A stretch of DNA of 64,000 nt from Legionella cardiaca (GCF_029026145.1 NZ_CP119078.1:2355036-2419035); one strand, 5' to 3'. Positions 36,416 through 46,241 are shown, counted from the stretch's first letter. Notes: generated from the letters alone by a model not told the origin. Numbers and translations are program-made.

Positions 36416-37153
36416 TTAAACGGGGGCTCGATGTGCATAAACCACAATACCACCCACTTTTTGAGCATTCAGATCCTTTAATAATTGCTGGAAACCTGAA
36501 TAGAGAATGTTCCAGGGTTCTTCACCAAACTGCTGAATAACCGCTTCGCGCTTTTGTTCAAAAGACTGTAGGAGCAAAATATACCAATGGATAAATTGTT
36601 GACTAAGATCAACACTTTCTTTGAATTGCCATCCTGTTGTCCGCAACTGCTTTTTTAATTCTGGCAAGCAAATTGGGTTAAACCGAGAGGCTGTTTTTGA
36701 CCAGGGAAACGGGCTTTCAATGCGAGCCTCATTCTGCTTTGAGTAATCAAACAAAACAAGCATTCCATTGGATGCAGCAAATTGTGCTAATCGTTTTAGC
36801 GCAAGTTTTTGAGAGGCAAAACAAAAAAAAGCACTGAAGCTATAAATGCATTGAAACTTTTTATACCCAAATCCATCTGGCTGTAAAATGTCATTACATA
36901 AAAATTCAATCTCAGGATAATGCGATTGGGCATAGGCAATTAAATTTGCATCAATATCAATTCCTGTTACTTTCCCCCATCCTTGCTTTTGTACATAATG
37001 AGCAGTACCACCCAAACCACATCCTACGTCAAGAAAATGAGCATCGCTATCTTTCATTATGGGGGATAATGCAAGATCAATTGCCTCAATTTCACCAGGA
37101 TGAGCAAAATCACCTACTCTTAACATAGCAAGGATTTGTTTAGTGTATTCCAT
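36416..37153 (-). CDS. Class I SAM-dependent methyltransferase
   Basis: This 245-residue protein has a clear SAM-binding motif, FLDVGCGLGGTAHYV near residue 40, followed by VTGIDIDANLI and NDILQPDGF. The core resembles the methyltransferase-11/25 families of small-molecule methylases (SAM:phosphoethanolamine or sarcosine-type), but the substrate cannot be read. It lies directly upstream of, and in the same direction as, merR-queF, yet that gene has its own promoter. No membrane segment is seen. Confidence 0.75.
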   Translation of the reverse strand: MEYTKQILAMLRVGDFAHPGEIEAIDLALSPIMKDSDAHFLDVGCGLGGTAHYVQKQGWGKVTGIDIDANLIAYAQSHYPEIEFLCNDILQPDGFGYKKFQCIYSFSAFFCFASQKLALKRLAQFAASNGMLVLFDYSKQNEARIESPFPWSKTASRFNPICLPELKKQLRTTGWQFKESVDLSQQFIHWYILLLQSFEQKREAVIQQFGEEPWNILYSGFQQLLKDLNAQKVGGIVVYAHRAPV

Positions 37154-37307
37154 GATAATTTAGTCCTCTTTCGTTATGCCATACAAAAAACTTAAACCAT
37201 TATAACTTGTCGATAACAAGCAAAAATAATGCTTTGAGTATGTTTTTGTCATTTCAGCGCTGGCGGAAATCGTTCCAAATACAACATGAGTTGGCTATAG
37301 AAATGGA

Positions 37308-37325
37308 TTCCCGCCTACGCGGGAA
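37308..37325. repeat. REP-like palindrome TTCCCGC-cta-c-GCGGGAA
   Basis: A 7-bp inverted repeat with the same core as the other palindromes. It lies in the 293-bp gap 37154-37446 between divergent genes, which otherwise shows no coding or recognisable RNA feature. Confidence 0.5.
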
Positions 37326-37446
37326 AGACAAAATACCCTTCATCAACTCAATTGGTATTTTATCCTGCCAGAAGTAATCATATTTTTTATATTGCCAGTA
37401 ACGATGATAAAATAATCCCCTTAACTTGGAGTTTGACTAACCTGCT

Positions 37447-38340
37447 ATGAATAAACGCACCTCGCTGGCTCTCTTTGTCCTTATATTATTAGGATTTATT
37501 TGGGGTTCCGGTTACACACTGGCAAAATACGCGATAACAAATGGTGTTCCTGCATTCGGCTATTCTTTTTGGCAATCGGCGGGACCTGCTATGCTGTTAA
37601 CATTAACTTGTCTTCTAACAGGCAATTACAGCGTCTTACTCCCCCAGTATTGGCCTTATTTTTTGACCTGCGGTCTGATTGGCATTGCGATTCCTAATAC
37701 AAACATGTATTTAATTGCCAGTCATCTTCCAGCTGGTTTACTCGCTGTTCTGGTCAATACAGTCCCTTTATTGGTTTATCCAATGGCCTTGCTCGTTAAG
37801 CAAGAACGTTTTGACACATGGCGTATGATTGCATTATTTGTCGGTATGTTGGGTATTTTTCTTATCATTAGCCCTACATTCCAGGGTTTAGTCTCTAGCT
37901 GGGCTATTTTAGCCTTCCTCAGTCCGTTTGCCTTTGCTCTTTGTTCAATTTATATCACGGCTAAGCAACCACAACCACTAAATGCACTACAAGCAGCAAG
38001 CGGTATGCTTGTGGCTTCAACTTTACTCCTCCTTCCTTTGGTAATACAGCAGCATAGCTTCTACTCACTCATAGGGCCTATAACAAAAGTAAAACAAGTT
38101 GTTATTTTGGAAATATTTTTATCCAGTATTGGTTATTTACTCTTTTTTAGTTTATTACGTTTAGCTGGACCTGTTTTTTATAGTTTGACGGGTGGTATGG
38201 TTGCATTAACAGGTTTATTTTGGGGATTTATTGTCTTTAAAGAGCTACCCACTACGTTACAAATACTCGCCATCTTTTTAATTATTTCTGCTCTTTTTCT
38301 GCTATCATGGCGGCAATCGAAATTGCAGGAGGCGATATGA
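37447..38340 (+). CDS. DMT-superfamily (EamA) transporter
   Basis: This 297-residue protein has ten predicted membrane spans in two EamA repeats. The start LALFVLILLGFIWGSGYTLAKYAI is typical of drug/metabolite exporters. The substrate is unknown. Its stop overlaps the following start in an ATGA junction (38337-38340), so it is co-translated with the small membrane protein. Confidence 0.85.
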   Translation: MNKRTSLALFVLILLGFIWGSGYTLAKYAITNGVPAFGYSFWQSAGPAMLLTLTCLLTGNYSVLLPQYWPYFLTCGLIGIAIPNTNMYLIASHLPAGLLAVLVNTVPLLVYPMALLVKQERFDTWRMIALFVGMLGIFLIISPTFQGLVSSWAILAFLSPFAFALCSIYITAKQPQPLNALQAASGMLVASTLLLLPLVIQQHSFYSLIGPITKVKQVVILEIFLSSIGYLLFFSLLRLAGPVFYSLTGGMVALTGLFWGFIVFKELPTTLQILAIFLIISALFLLSWRQSKLQEAI

Positions 38341-38636
38341 CGGTCAATGAATTGGTTCAACAGTACCAGGGACAAATCATAACGTTTCAATATTTATTAA
38401 TACTGATCAATGCACTATTGCATGTTTTATTTGCTGGTGCCGTAGCAAGAGATGCAGGAAATTTATATCAGCTTGGACAGCGCCCTGCTCTTGTTTCTGC
38501 CCCGACTTGGGCGTTTGCCACACTAATAGGTGGTGTGATTACGGCAACCATTTACTGGTTTATTCACCATTCAACATTGACAAGGCCTACTATTCGTGAG
38601 AATTCTTATGAACGAAATCGAAATACCAACAATTAG
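38337..38636 (+). CDS. Small two-span membrane protein
   Basis: The ATG at 38337 follows GGAGG and overlaps the transporter's stop; the frame opens slightly earlier but that start has no ribosome site. The 99-residue product has two hydrophobic segments, ITFQYLLILINALLHVLFAG and TWAFATLIGGVITATIYWFI. No family is recognised. It ends inside the start of the rhodanese gene, forming a three-gene overlapping unit. Confidence 0.65.
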   Translation: MTVNELVQQYQGQIITFQYLLILINALLHVLFAGAVARDAGNLYQLGQRPALVSAPTWAFATLIGGVITATIYWFIHHSTLTRPTIRENSYERNRNTNN

Positions 38637-38952
38637 TGTACAGGAATTAAAAAAAAGATTGGATGCAGACCCAGCATTATGCTTGATTGATGTAAGAGAA
38701 CTTTCCGAATGGCAAATTCTACGCATTCCACATGCAATTCACATCCCTAAAGATGAATTACCAAACCGTATTAGCACACATATTTCTGATTTGAATCACC
38801 CCATTTATCTTCATTGTAAGGGTGGCGTTCGCTCACTTTACGCGGCCAATTGTTTATTGGAGATGGGCTATAAAAAAGTGTACTCAGTGGATGGCGGCAT
38901 CATGGAATGGACAATGTTTGGCTATCCGGTTGAGGAGAAACACCCTGCGTAA
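38608..38952 (+). CDS. Single-domain rhodanese
   Basis: This cytoplasmic sulfurtransferase-type protein has one rhodanese domain: LIDVRELSEWQ and the active-site loop LHCKGGVRS with the catalytic Cys. The ATG at 38608 is preferred over the GTG at 38596; both overlap the end of the preceding gene. Length is about 114 residues. It may handle sulfane sulfur; the partner is unknown. Confidence 0.85.
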   Translation: MNEIEIPTISVQELKKRLDADPALCLIDVRELSEWQILRIPHAIHIPKDELPNRISTHISDLNHPIYLHCKGGVRSLYAANCLLEMGYKKVYSVDGGIMEWTMFGYPVEEKHPA

Positions 38953-38962
38953 TGCAGGGTGT
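38940..38962. terminator. Hairpin at the end of the rhodanese gene, between convergent genes
   Basis: CACCCTGC-gtaat-GCAGGGTG, an 8-bp GC-rich stem that includes the rhodanese stop codon in its loop. It faces the convergent stop at 38977. The T-run is weak. Confidence 0.55.
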
Positions 38963-38976
38963 AATTTCACTAAACG

Positions 38977-39699
38977 TTAGTTAGTTGTTAATTTAGAATC
39001 ATGATCGTCAACATAATCCTCTTCTTCTTCACTCTTCTTAGTGTTGGCACTCCAAATCAAACCACCCACTGTACTTCCCATTTTAGCAAATAATGAAGGG
39101 CCTTTTTTGGCTTGTTCGCGCTCATATACCTCTTTTTCAATCGCAGCACGACCTTCAGAGAGAACTTTTTTACGAGCTTCCGCACCCATATCAATAGCTT
39201 TAACTTCAAATGCTGATAAACTCATTCCTTCTATTTTAGAGAAAGGGTGTACTTCAAGCATTTTTTCAGTGTTTCCATGAGGGAATACAAGGGAAGTATA
39301 AAATTTCATTGCTTCTGACGTCATACGGGCGGCACTATTGGCATCCACTTTATTTGCCTGAATATCCTTTTTCTTATCTTCATCTCGGACACCCATAGAC
39401 TCAATGAGGACGTCACGAAGAAGGCTCCCGCTGCTTGGTAAAAGACCATCAGCAATGATGTACATGACCCCAGATAAAATCATTGACTTTAATCTTTCTT
39501 GCTCACGCGTTTCTTTTTCGCTTGATTTGGCAGGAAGTTTATCCAATTGGACAATTATTTGTTGTACAAATTCAACATAGCCTCGTCTGTGAACTGGTAG
39601 TTTTTCAACATCGGCTACTTCATGATGTCCTAAAAAGCTCAAAAGTTTACGATCAAAATTCTTTTTTATCTCATCATAAGCTGTCAGTGTAAAACCCAT
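38977..39699 (-). CDS. Orphan with acidic (E-block) tail, effector candidate
   Basis: This 240-residue protein has no recognised family. It is mostly helical and charged, with one moderately hydrophobic helix (SMILSGVMYIIADGLLP) near residue 72. The last 25 residues carry a Glu/Asp cluster (KKSEEEEDYVDDHD) followed by a short polar end, like the E-block seen in many Dot/Icm secretion signals. GGAG precedes the ATG. It is monocistronic. No PmrA box was found. Effector status is inferred. Confidence 0.5.
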   Translation of the reverse strand: MGFTLTAYDEIKKNFDRKLLSFLGHHEVADVEKLPVHRRGYVEFVQQIIVQLDKLPAKSSEKETREQERLKSMILSGVMYIIADGLLPSSGSLLRDVLIESMGVRDEDKKKDIQANKVDANSAARMTSEAMKFYTSLVFPHGNTEKMLEVHPFSKIEGMSLSAFEVKAIDMGAEARKKVLSEGRAAIEKEVYEREQAKKGPSLFAKMGSTVGGLIWSANTKKSEEEEDYVDDHDSKLTTN

Positions 39700-39973
39700 C
39701 TTACTCTCCTTAACTCCGTTAATAGGTTATGCGGTGGAATCATTCACCGTTCATCAGTGTAAACCAATTCAAGTCATTCGTCATGAATTTTCTTTAAACG
39801 GATTAATCAATTTGCAAGCTACTGATTTGATTAAACAATATCTGAAACCTCTAAGATAAAATGTGCATTCTGCCCATTAATTCTCCCAAAATGGACTAAC
39901 AATAATCAAATTTCTATTTACCCCTCACTCAAACTACTTTAGGATGCGATTGTTTATTTTTTGCGAGAACATC

Positions 39974-41596
39974 ATGAAAAAAATATTGACGTTACTCTTA
40001 CTTCTTTCATCCACGTTGATTTTTGCTAATCCAAAACAGCCAAAATTAGTTGTACAACTTGTTGTCGATCAACTAAGAGGTGATTTAATTTATAAATACC
40101 AACAAAAATTTGGCTCTGATGGCTTTAACTATCTAATCAATCATGGGATTGATTATCATAATGCGCATCACCCCCATGCGAATACGGTCACTTGTGCTGG
40201 GCATGCTACTATTGCCACTGGTAGTTATCCTGCTCTACATGGTATTGTGAACAATGATTGGTATGACAGAAAGACTAAACAGAATCTTTATTGTGTTGAA
40301 GATTCACAAAGCCCTATTTTACCAACCAAACATTCGCAAAAAGCGGTTGAAGGACGTTCGCCGCGTAATCTGGTAGCCTCAACCTTAAGTGATGAAATTG
40401 TCCTCGCCCAAACGGGTCGCGCCTTTGCAGTTTCTCTCAAAGATCGTGCTGCAATCACCTTGGCAGGCCATGCCGGAAAAGCATTTTGGTTTGATAAAGA
40501 AAATGGCGGCTTTGTTTCAAGCCAACATTATTATTCTGCTTATCCACAATGGGTTAATAACTGGAATAGTCAATATGAAGCAAAAAATAAGAGCTGGAAT
40601 TTAAGTGCCCCACTTGCCAGCTATACCTACGCTCAGGCTCCAACCTTTAAAAATCGTTTTCAGGAATACGGCGCTTCATTCCCTCACCATTTAGGCGCCC
40701 CCAATTCAAAAACTTATAACAAATTTCTGTCGATGAGTCCTTTTGCAGATGAGTTAACCGCTGATTTCGCTATGACTCTATTAGCCAATGAAAAATTGGG
40801 GACGAGTGATAAACAAACTGATTATCTTGCAATAAGTTTTTCTGCCGTTGACGCTATCGGTCATCAATTTGGTCCTAATAGCCTTGAATCAGAAGACAAC
40901 TTGTTACGGCTTGATAAAACGCTTGCAAAATTATTTGCAGCGCTTGATAAACAAGTAGGTTTGGATAATGTTTTAATTGTTTTAACTGCTGATCATGGTG
41001 TCAGTGATTCCCCTATCTATCTTGCATCACATAACATCAAAGAAAATCACTCTTTGAAGATCCCGCAAATGCAAAAGATTATCGAGCAAACGCTGGCTAA
41101 ACAATTTAAGCTTCCAGAAAACACCCTGCAAGCCATTACGTTGCCCTATGTTTACCTTAATCATGAAATTATTAATGAACACCAATTATCAATTCATGAA
41201 GTAAGCAGTTACTTAGCTGAGACCCTGCGTCAGCAACCTGGTATTTTTCAAGCTTATACCTTGCCGCTAGCCAATACAGAACATGATTGGTTAAGTGCCA
41301 AAGTCGACAAAATGGCATTCCCTGAGCGTTCTGGTGACCTTTATCTTGTATCCCCTCCCTATCAGGCGTTAGCTGATAAAAGTGATGAACGGGTAGCCCA
41401 TGGCACACCATGGCAATACGATAGCTACGTCCCCTTGTTATTTGTCAATCCAGCATTTAAAGCGCAACGTATTACTAACCCGGTAAGTACAACTGACATT
41501 GCTCCTACGCTAGCCATCATTCTATCAATTAAATCTCCTTCAGCAGCGGTGGGACAACCCTTGCCAGAAGTAGTCAAAGCGCTTAAACGGGCTTGA
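39974..41596 (+). CDS. Secreted alkaline phosphatase / type I phosphodiesterase family (PafA-like)
   Basis: The ATG at 39974 gives a clean signal peptide (MKKILTLLLLLSSTLIFA) and a 540-residue protein; the frame opens ten codons earlier. VVDQLRGDL supplies a metal ligand. The Thr nucleophile is in ANTVTCAGHAT. Later metal ligands lie in FSAVDAIGHQFGP and LTADHGVSD. This is the alkaline phosphatase superfamily, closest to PafA-type phosphate-irrepressible phosphatases of the periplasm. It may release phosphate from monoesters; a broader phosphodiesterase role cannot be excluded. Confidence 0.85.
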   Translation: MKKILTLLLLLSSTLIFANPKQPKLVVQLVVDQLRGDLIYKYQQKFGSDGFNYLINHGIDYHNAHHPHANTVTCAGHATIATGSYPALHGIVNNDWYDRKTKQNLYCVEDSQSPILPTKHSQKAVEGRSPRNLVASTLSDEIVLAQTGRAFAVSLKDRAAITLAGHAGKAFWFDKENGGFVSSQHYYSAYPQWVNNWNSQYEAKNKSWNLSAPLASYTYAQAPTFKNRFQEYGASFPHHLGAPNSKTYNKFLSMSPFADELTADFAMTLLANEKLGTSDKQTDYLAISFSAVDAIGHQFGPNSLESEDNLLRLDKTLAKLFAALDKQVGLDNVLIVLTADHGVSDSPIYLASHNIKENHSLKIPQMQKIIEQTLAKQFKLPENTLQAITLPYVYLNHEIINEHQLSIHEVSSYLAETLRQQPGIFQAYTLPLANTEHDWLSAKVDKMAFPERSGDLYLVSPPYQALADKSDERVAHGTPWQYDSYVPLLFVNPAFKAQRITNPVSTTDIAPTLAIILSIKSPSAAVGQPLPEVVKALKRA

Positions 41597-41641
41597 AATT
41601 AACAGAAGATGCTCCTACTTTTTATAAAGGAGCATCTTAAA

Positions 41642-42505
41642 ATGGACATTACCATGAATAATGTAAAAACTTTTGTTTTATTAGCAGCCTTGACTGCTTT
41701 ATTTCTTTTTATTGGTAATGTTTTGGGCGGGCATACCGGCCTAATGATTGCTCTTGTCTTTACTCTTATTATGAATTTTGGTGCTTATTGGTTTTCAGAC
41801 ACCATCGTTTTACGCATGTATAATGCTCAACCGTTAGATGAAAACCATCCAGTTTATCAAATCATTAGAGAGCTTTCGCAAAAAGCTCAAACTCCCATGC
41901 CGAAAGTTTATGTGGTTGATAGTCCTACTCCAAATGCATTCGCTACTGGACGTAACCCCAGCCATGCGAGCATTGCTGTAACAACGGGTATCTTAAGCCG
42001 ATTAACGCGGGAGGAGTTGACGGGCGTTTTAGCGCATGAAATGTCTCATGTCACTCATCGTGATACCTTAATTAGTGTTATTGCAGCAACATTAGCGGGA
42101 GCTATTAGCAGTTTTGCCAACATGTTTATGTGGACTTCAGCATTTGGCGGTAACTCAGAAGAAGACAGGCCTCACCCGATAGCTGGCTTATTAATGATGT
42201 TATTAGCACCTTTGGCTGCTGGTCTTGTGCAAATGGCTGTCTCTCGTTCACGTGAATATGAGGCAGATGTTGGAGGAGCCGAACTATGCGGACATCCTTT
42301 ATGGTTGGCTAGCGCCTTAGGTAAACTTGAAATGGCCAATCAACAAGGGAATTTTCAACAAGCAGAAGCACATCCAACAACAGCCCACCTTTTTATCGTG
42401 AATCCACTAAGCAGTGAACGCTTATCGAGCTTGTTTTCTACTCACCCTCCTATTAATGATCGCATTCAACGTTTGCAAGAAATGGCCAGAGGCTCTTCCC
42501 GCTAG
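41642..42505 (+). CDS. htpX: Membrane-bound zinc metalloprotease
   Basis: This M48-family protease helps remove misfolded inner-membrane proteins. The ATG at 41642 follows AAAGGAG and gives 288 residues; an ATG at 41654 is an alternative, and the frame opens at 41609. Two N-terminal membrane spans precede the zinc motif HEMSH near residue 138, and the third ligand Glu lies in [15 protein letters not shown]. It has the family's [11 protein letters not shown] region. Confidence 0.93.
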   Translation: MDITMNNVKTFVLLAALTALFLFIGNVLGGHTGLMIALVFTLIMNFGAYWFSDTIVLRMYNAQPLDENHPVYQIIRELSQKAQTPMPKVYVVDSPTPNAFATGRNPSHASIAVTTGILSRLTREELTGVLAHEMSHVTHRDTLISVIAATLAGAISSFANMFMWTSAFGGNSEEDRPHPIAGLLMMLLAPLAAGLVQMAVSRSREYEADVGGAELCGHPLWLASALGKLEMANQQGNFQQAEAHPTTAHLFIVNPLSSERLSSLFSTHPPINDRIQRLQEMARGSSR

Positions 42506-42632
42506 CAAAAAAATTGACTCCATGGATTTATTAATTAACACTGCTTCAGTAACCGCAATAGACCTCTTCCCGAATTCGCTGTGGCATCGCATTTAGAAAG
42601 AGCTCTAATAAAAAATTCATTGGAGTGTAGTA

Positions 42633-43781
42633 ATGATCATTTCCGCAGCTTCTGACTACCGTGATATTGCAAAACGTAAGCTTCCAAGGTTTTTATTTGA
42701 CTACATCGATGGTGGTTCATACGCTGAACATACACTTAAAACCAATATAAGCGATTTAGCCGAAATAACATTAAAACAACGTGTTTTAAGAAAAATAGAC
42801 AGCTTAAATCTCGAGACAGAACTGTTTGGAGAAAAACTGGCCATGCCAGTTATATTAGCGCCTGTCGGGATTACAGGCATGTATGCACGTCGTGGAGAGG
42901 TTCAAGCTGCAAAGGCTGCTGCAAATAAAAAAATCCCTTTTACACTATCCACCGTTTCCGTCTGTTCGTTAGAAGAAGTAACCGAGCAAAGCCCCCAATC
43001 TATTTGGTTTCAACTTTATGTACTCAAAGATCGTGGTTTTATGAAGAGTATGCTTGAGAGAGCACAAGCTGTTGGTGTTAAAAATCTGGTATTTACAGTG
43101 GATATGCCTTTACCCGGTGCACGTTATCGTGATGCGCACTCAGGGATGTCAGGACCATTCAGAATGCCAAGGCGACTGTTACAAGCGATGTGCAAACCCT
43201 CGTGGGCTTTTAAAGTTGGCCTGATGGGCAGACCCCATAATCTTGGGAACATTTCAAAATATTTAAAAAAAACCATTGGCTTAGAAAATTATATCGGTTG
43301 GTTGACTAAAAATTTTGATCCATCAATCAGTTGGACAGATCTTGAATGGATTCGCGATTTCTGGAAAGGTCCAATGATATTGAAAGGAATTTTAGATCCT
43401 GAGGATGCCAGGGATGCCATAAAATTTGGGGCAGACGGTATCATTGTTTCTAATCATGGCGGACGTCAGTTAGATGGTGTGCTATCCACAGCCAAAGCCC
43501 TTCCTATCATTGCCGATGTCGTAGGAAATGAACTAACCGTTTTGGTTGATTCAGGTGTCCGCTCTGGGCTTGATGTCGTACGTATGTTAGCTCTAGGGGC
43601 TAAAGCCGTTTTATTAGGGCGCTCGATGATTTATGCTTTAGCGGCTCAAGGTCAGGCAGGAGTTGAAAATCTCCTTACTATTTTTGCCAATGAAATACGT
43701 ATTGCCATGGCACTAACGGGTGCGACTTCAATAGCAAAAATTAACAAATCCAATCTTGTGTTACCTGAGGACAAGAATTAA
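42633..43781 (+). CDS. lldD: FMN-dependent L-lactate (alpha-hydroxyacid) dehydrogenase
   Basis: This 382-residue (S)-2-hydroxyacid oxidase/dehydrogenase family enzyme oxidises L-lactate to pyruvate and passes electrons to the respiratory chain. The substrate and FMN-binding residues are seen in [36 protein letters not shown] (catalytic His) and [15 protein letters not shown] precedes the ATG at 42633. It is followed 37 bp later by the phosphosulfolactate-synthase-like gene. Lactate is the likeliest substrate; another 2-hydroxyacid such as a sulfolactate is conceivable given the neighbour. Confidence 0.88.
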   Translation: MIISAASDYRDIAKRKLPRFLFDYIDGGSYAEHTLKTNISDLAEITLKQRVLRKIDSLNLETELFGEKLAMPVILAPVGITGMYARRGEVQAAKAAANKKIPFTLSTVSVCSLEEVTEQSPQSIWFQLYVLKDRGFMKSMLERAQAVGVKNLVFTVDMPLPGARYRDAHSGMSGPFRMPRRLLQAMCKPSWAFKVGLMGRPHNLGNISKYLKKTIGLENYIGWLTKNFDPSISWTDLEWIRDFWKGPMILKGILDPEDARDAIKFGADGIIVSNHGGRQLDGVLSTAKALPIIADVVGNELTVLVDSGVRSGLDVVRMLALGAKAVLLGRSMIYALAAQGQAGVENLLTIFANEIRIAMALTGATSIAKINKSNLVLPEDKN

Positions 43782-43818
43782 CACGGTAAGCTAACGATTA
43801 TTTATCAGGAGAGCTGCA

Positions 43819-44703
43819 ATGGATAGCCCACACTTTCAAAGAGCATTTGCATTTGTCGATTTACAACAACTTCCTCCTAAGCCACGTCAAACTGGCCTCA
43901 TTGAAATTCGTGGTCCGTATTATGAAGCATTTACTCTTGGTCAACTAAAAGAATTGTTAACTACCTGGGGCTATTATATCGACGGCTTTAAATTTGCCGG
44001 AGGCACCCAAGCCCTACTTGATGCAACAACAATAAAATCATTTATTAATCTTGCTCATGAACATCAAGTTTATGTGAATACGGGAGGATTTATAGAGCGT
44101 ATTGTAATTCAGGATAGTAACAATCTTGATCGCTATCTTAATGAAACAAAAGAATTAGGATTTGATGTCGTTGAGGTATCCAGTGGCATGTTTGCCCATC
44201 CCAATGATTTTAAGCTTCAGGATCAGATTAAAATTGTCAAAAAAATTGAACAGTTAGGTTTAAAGGCTAAGCCTGAAATTACCATTATGAGCGGCGTTGG
44301 CGGTGGAACAAAAGAAATCCATTATAAGGAAAAGATAAAATCAACAAAAACATTAGCCCATTTAATTGAAGAAGGTGAGCGTTTTTTTGAAGCCGGCGCT
44401 GCCATGCTGATGGTTGAATCGGAAGGAATCACCGAAGGAATAGAGGATTCGAAAAATTGGCGCAGCGATGTTATTTTCTCGCTGATTGAAAAATTTGGAC
44501 ACGAGAAATTGATGTTTGAGATTTCTCCAGAAGATGAGGAAGCACGCCAAACATTTAAATGGTATTTAAAAAATGTAAGTCCTGATATTAATCTCATGAT
44601 GAATGCGAAAAATGTCGTGGAATTTAATGCCTGGCGCTCGCATTTATGGGGTGATCGCACATTATGGCAAGGAAAAAAAGTCGTTTTAGAAAATTATAAA
44701 TAG
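43819..44703 (+). CDS. Phosphosulfolactate synthase (ComA)-like protein
   Basis: This TIM-barrel protein of 294 residues belongs to the ComA/HSA32 family. TGLIEIRGPYYEAF, GYYIDGFKFAGGTQ, FDVVEVSSGM and the metal-binding MVESEGITE are typical. ComA adds sulfite to phosphoenolpyruvate to make phosphosulfolactate in coenzyme M synthesis; plant HSA32 relatives have a thermotolerance role without known chemistry. ComB and ComC are not in the window. CAGGAGAG precedes the ATG. Possible cotranscription with lldD is suggested by the 37-bp spacing. No promoter or gene is seen in the 303-bp gap 44704-45006 after it. Confidence 0.8.
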   Translation: MDSPHFQRAFAFVDLQQLPPKPRQTGLIEIRGPYYEAFTLGQLKELLTTWGYYIDGFKFAGGTQALLDATTIKSFINLAHEHQVYVNTGGFIERIVIQDSNNLDRYLNETKELGFDVVEVSSGMFAHPNDFKLQDQIKIVKKIEQLGLKAKPEITIMSGVGGGTKEIHYKEKIKSTKTLAHLIEEGERFFEAGAAMLMVESEGITEGIEDSKNWRSDVIFSLIEKFGHEKLMFEISPEDEEARQTFKWYLKNVSPDINLMMNAKNVVEFNAWRSHLWGDRTLWQGKKVVLENYK

Positions 44704-45006
44704 ACTGGCGATATCGCAGACTCGCAATAGTAAGATTGCTTTCAAGACAGCTTGCCTCACTTGGCTTTAGCTAAACAAAAATGCCAGGGTAAGAAGTCAC
44801 GTAGGGGATCATTGCACAGGGATACTCCTATATCATTGCTATCAATTGTTTTACTATTCAGTCTTTTTATCGGAGCAACAGAGCATCCTTATGAAGATCT
44901 CAATCAAAGCATGGATTTCACTCGTAGCTGCCGATAGCTGATAAAACATTACAAAAAATTTGTTCTGGCAATGCTGAAAAATTGGGGATCAAATTAACGC
45001 ATACTC

Positions 45007-46059
45007 TTAGGCCTTATGTTGCTTTTCATGACTAATTAACCAGTGCTTACGTGCGAGACCACCCCCGTAACCACCTAATTCACCATTACTGTTAATAATG
45101 CGGTGACACGGAACTACAATAGCAAGTTGATTGGCACCATTTGCATTGGCCACTGCCCTATAAGCAGTGGGACGACCCACCACTGTCGCCTGCTCCACAT
45201 AACTGCGCGTTTCACCGTAAGGAATACGACATAAGGCCTCCCAGACGCTTTTTTGAAAAGGACTTCCCAGAAAAAATAAAGGGGTTTTGAACTGTTGCAG
45301 TGTGCCTGCAAAATAGGCTTTTAATTCCTGCTCGATTAAAGCAATAGGTTTCGTTGTTCCGGGAATAATTGTCGCTTTTAAACGCTGCCTTAAGCGATCC
45401 ACCTCGCGTTCAAGTCCGCGACGATCAATAAACTCTAAAAGATGCAAAGCATCATCATTTGCAATGGCCAGCATAGGGCCAAGACAGGTATCTAACCAGG
45501 CCGCTTTCAAGACTTGATGTTGTTTTTGAGTGGAAGATGGAGGTGCACCCATGATTTTTGTGAATGCATCACGAAATCCGCTACTTGATTCAAATCCAGC
45601 ATCCAGTTGCGCTTCGATAATGGACTCCCCTTGACGAATTTGTTGCAACGCCAACCCTAAACGTCTCGCGCGCGCATATTCAACAAAGGTCATGCCAAAA
45701 CGTTTTTTAAACTGGCGCCGTGCCGTTGAGGCATCAATCGCTAAAGCATCAAAATCACAATCTCGCCATCGTTTTGCTGGATTTAATTCAACGGCTTCAA
45801 CCAGTGCACGCACGGTCTCGGATACTTGATTTGGATGAGAGAGTGGATTACATCGCTTACAGGGACGATAGGAGGCTAATAATGCTTCTTGAGCCGTGCG
45901 ATAAAACTCACAATGCTCAAATTTCGGCTTTCTAGCGGGACAAGATGGCCGACAAAAAACACCTGTCGTTTTAACGCCAACATAAAAAACGCCATCGTAA
46001 TTTGTATTTTTATCAAGTAAAGCCTGATAAAAATCACCTTTCACTTCAGTAGTAAACAT
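45007..46059 (-). CDS. ada: Ada: methylation-responsive regulator / O6-methylguanine-DNA methyltransferase
   Basis: This bifunctional suicide repair protein and activator has 350 residues. The N-terminal zinc tetrad is C36, C40, C67 and C70 (FCRPSC ... CKRC), and C36 is the phosphotriester acceptor. An AraC-type helix-turn-helix lies at about residues 85-185. The C-terminal alkyltransferase has the acceptor Cys at about 318 in VVPCHRII. All key residues match the E. coli protein in spacing. No alkA or alkB lies next to it. Confidence 0.93.
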   Translation of the reverse strand: MFTTEVKGDFYQALLDKNTNYDGVFYVGVKTTGVFCRPSCPARKPKFEHCEFYRTAQEALLASYRPCKRCNPLSHPNQVSETVRALVEAVELNPAKRWRDCDFDALAIDASTARRQFKKRFGMTFVEYARARRLGLALQQIRQGESIIEAQLDAGFESSSGFRDAFTKIMGAPPSSTQKQHQVLKAAWLDTCLGPMLAIANDDALHLLEFIDRRGLEREVDRLRQRLKATIIPGTTKPIALIEQELKAYFAGTLQQFKTPLFFLGSPFQKSVWEALCRIPYGETRSYVEQATVVGRPTAYRAVANANGANQLAIVVPCHRIINSNGELGGYGGGLARKHWLISHEKQHKA

Positions 46060-46208
46060 AAGAGATCATCTAATTTTTGTGTATTAATTCAACTATAGCA
46101 AGTCAATTAAATTGACGTAGCCGAAATTCAGGCATTGATTTTTTTAAGAGCAGTGAGAGGATTTGGCCTATAGCTTATACTCTATAACGCTCCTGTTTCC
46201 GGTGTTAG

Positions 46209-46241
46209 TTTAAGATTTTCTTAATAATAAAACTGTACTAT
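46209..46241 (+). promoter_or_regulatory. PmrA box and -10 for the 46298 gene
   Basis: TTTAAGATTTTCTTAAT at 46209-46225 matches 13 of 15 defined PmrA positions. TACTAT at 46236-46241 follows after 10 bp. The start codon is 57 bp further. Confidence 0.7.

Noticed and set aside
44752-44937. 61-residue plus-strand ORF after the ComA-like gene
   Set aside because: No ribosome-binding sequence, no family likeness and an odd composition. I treat the gap 44704-45006 as non-coding.
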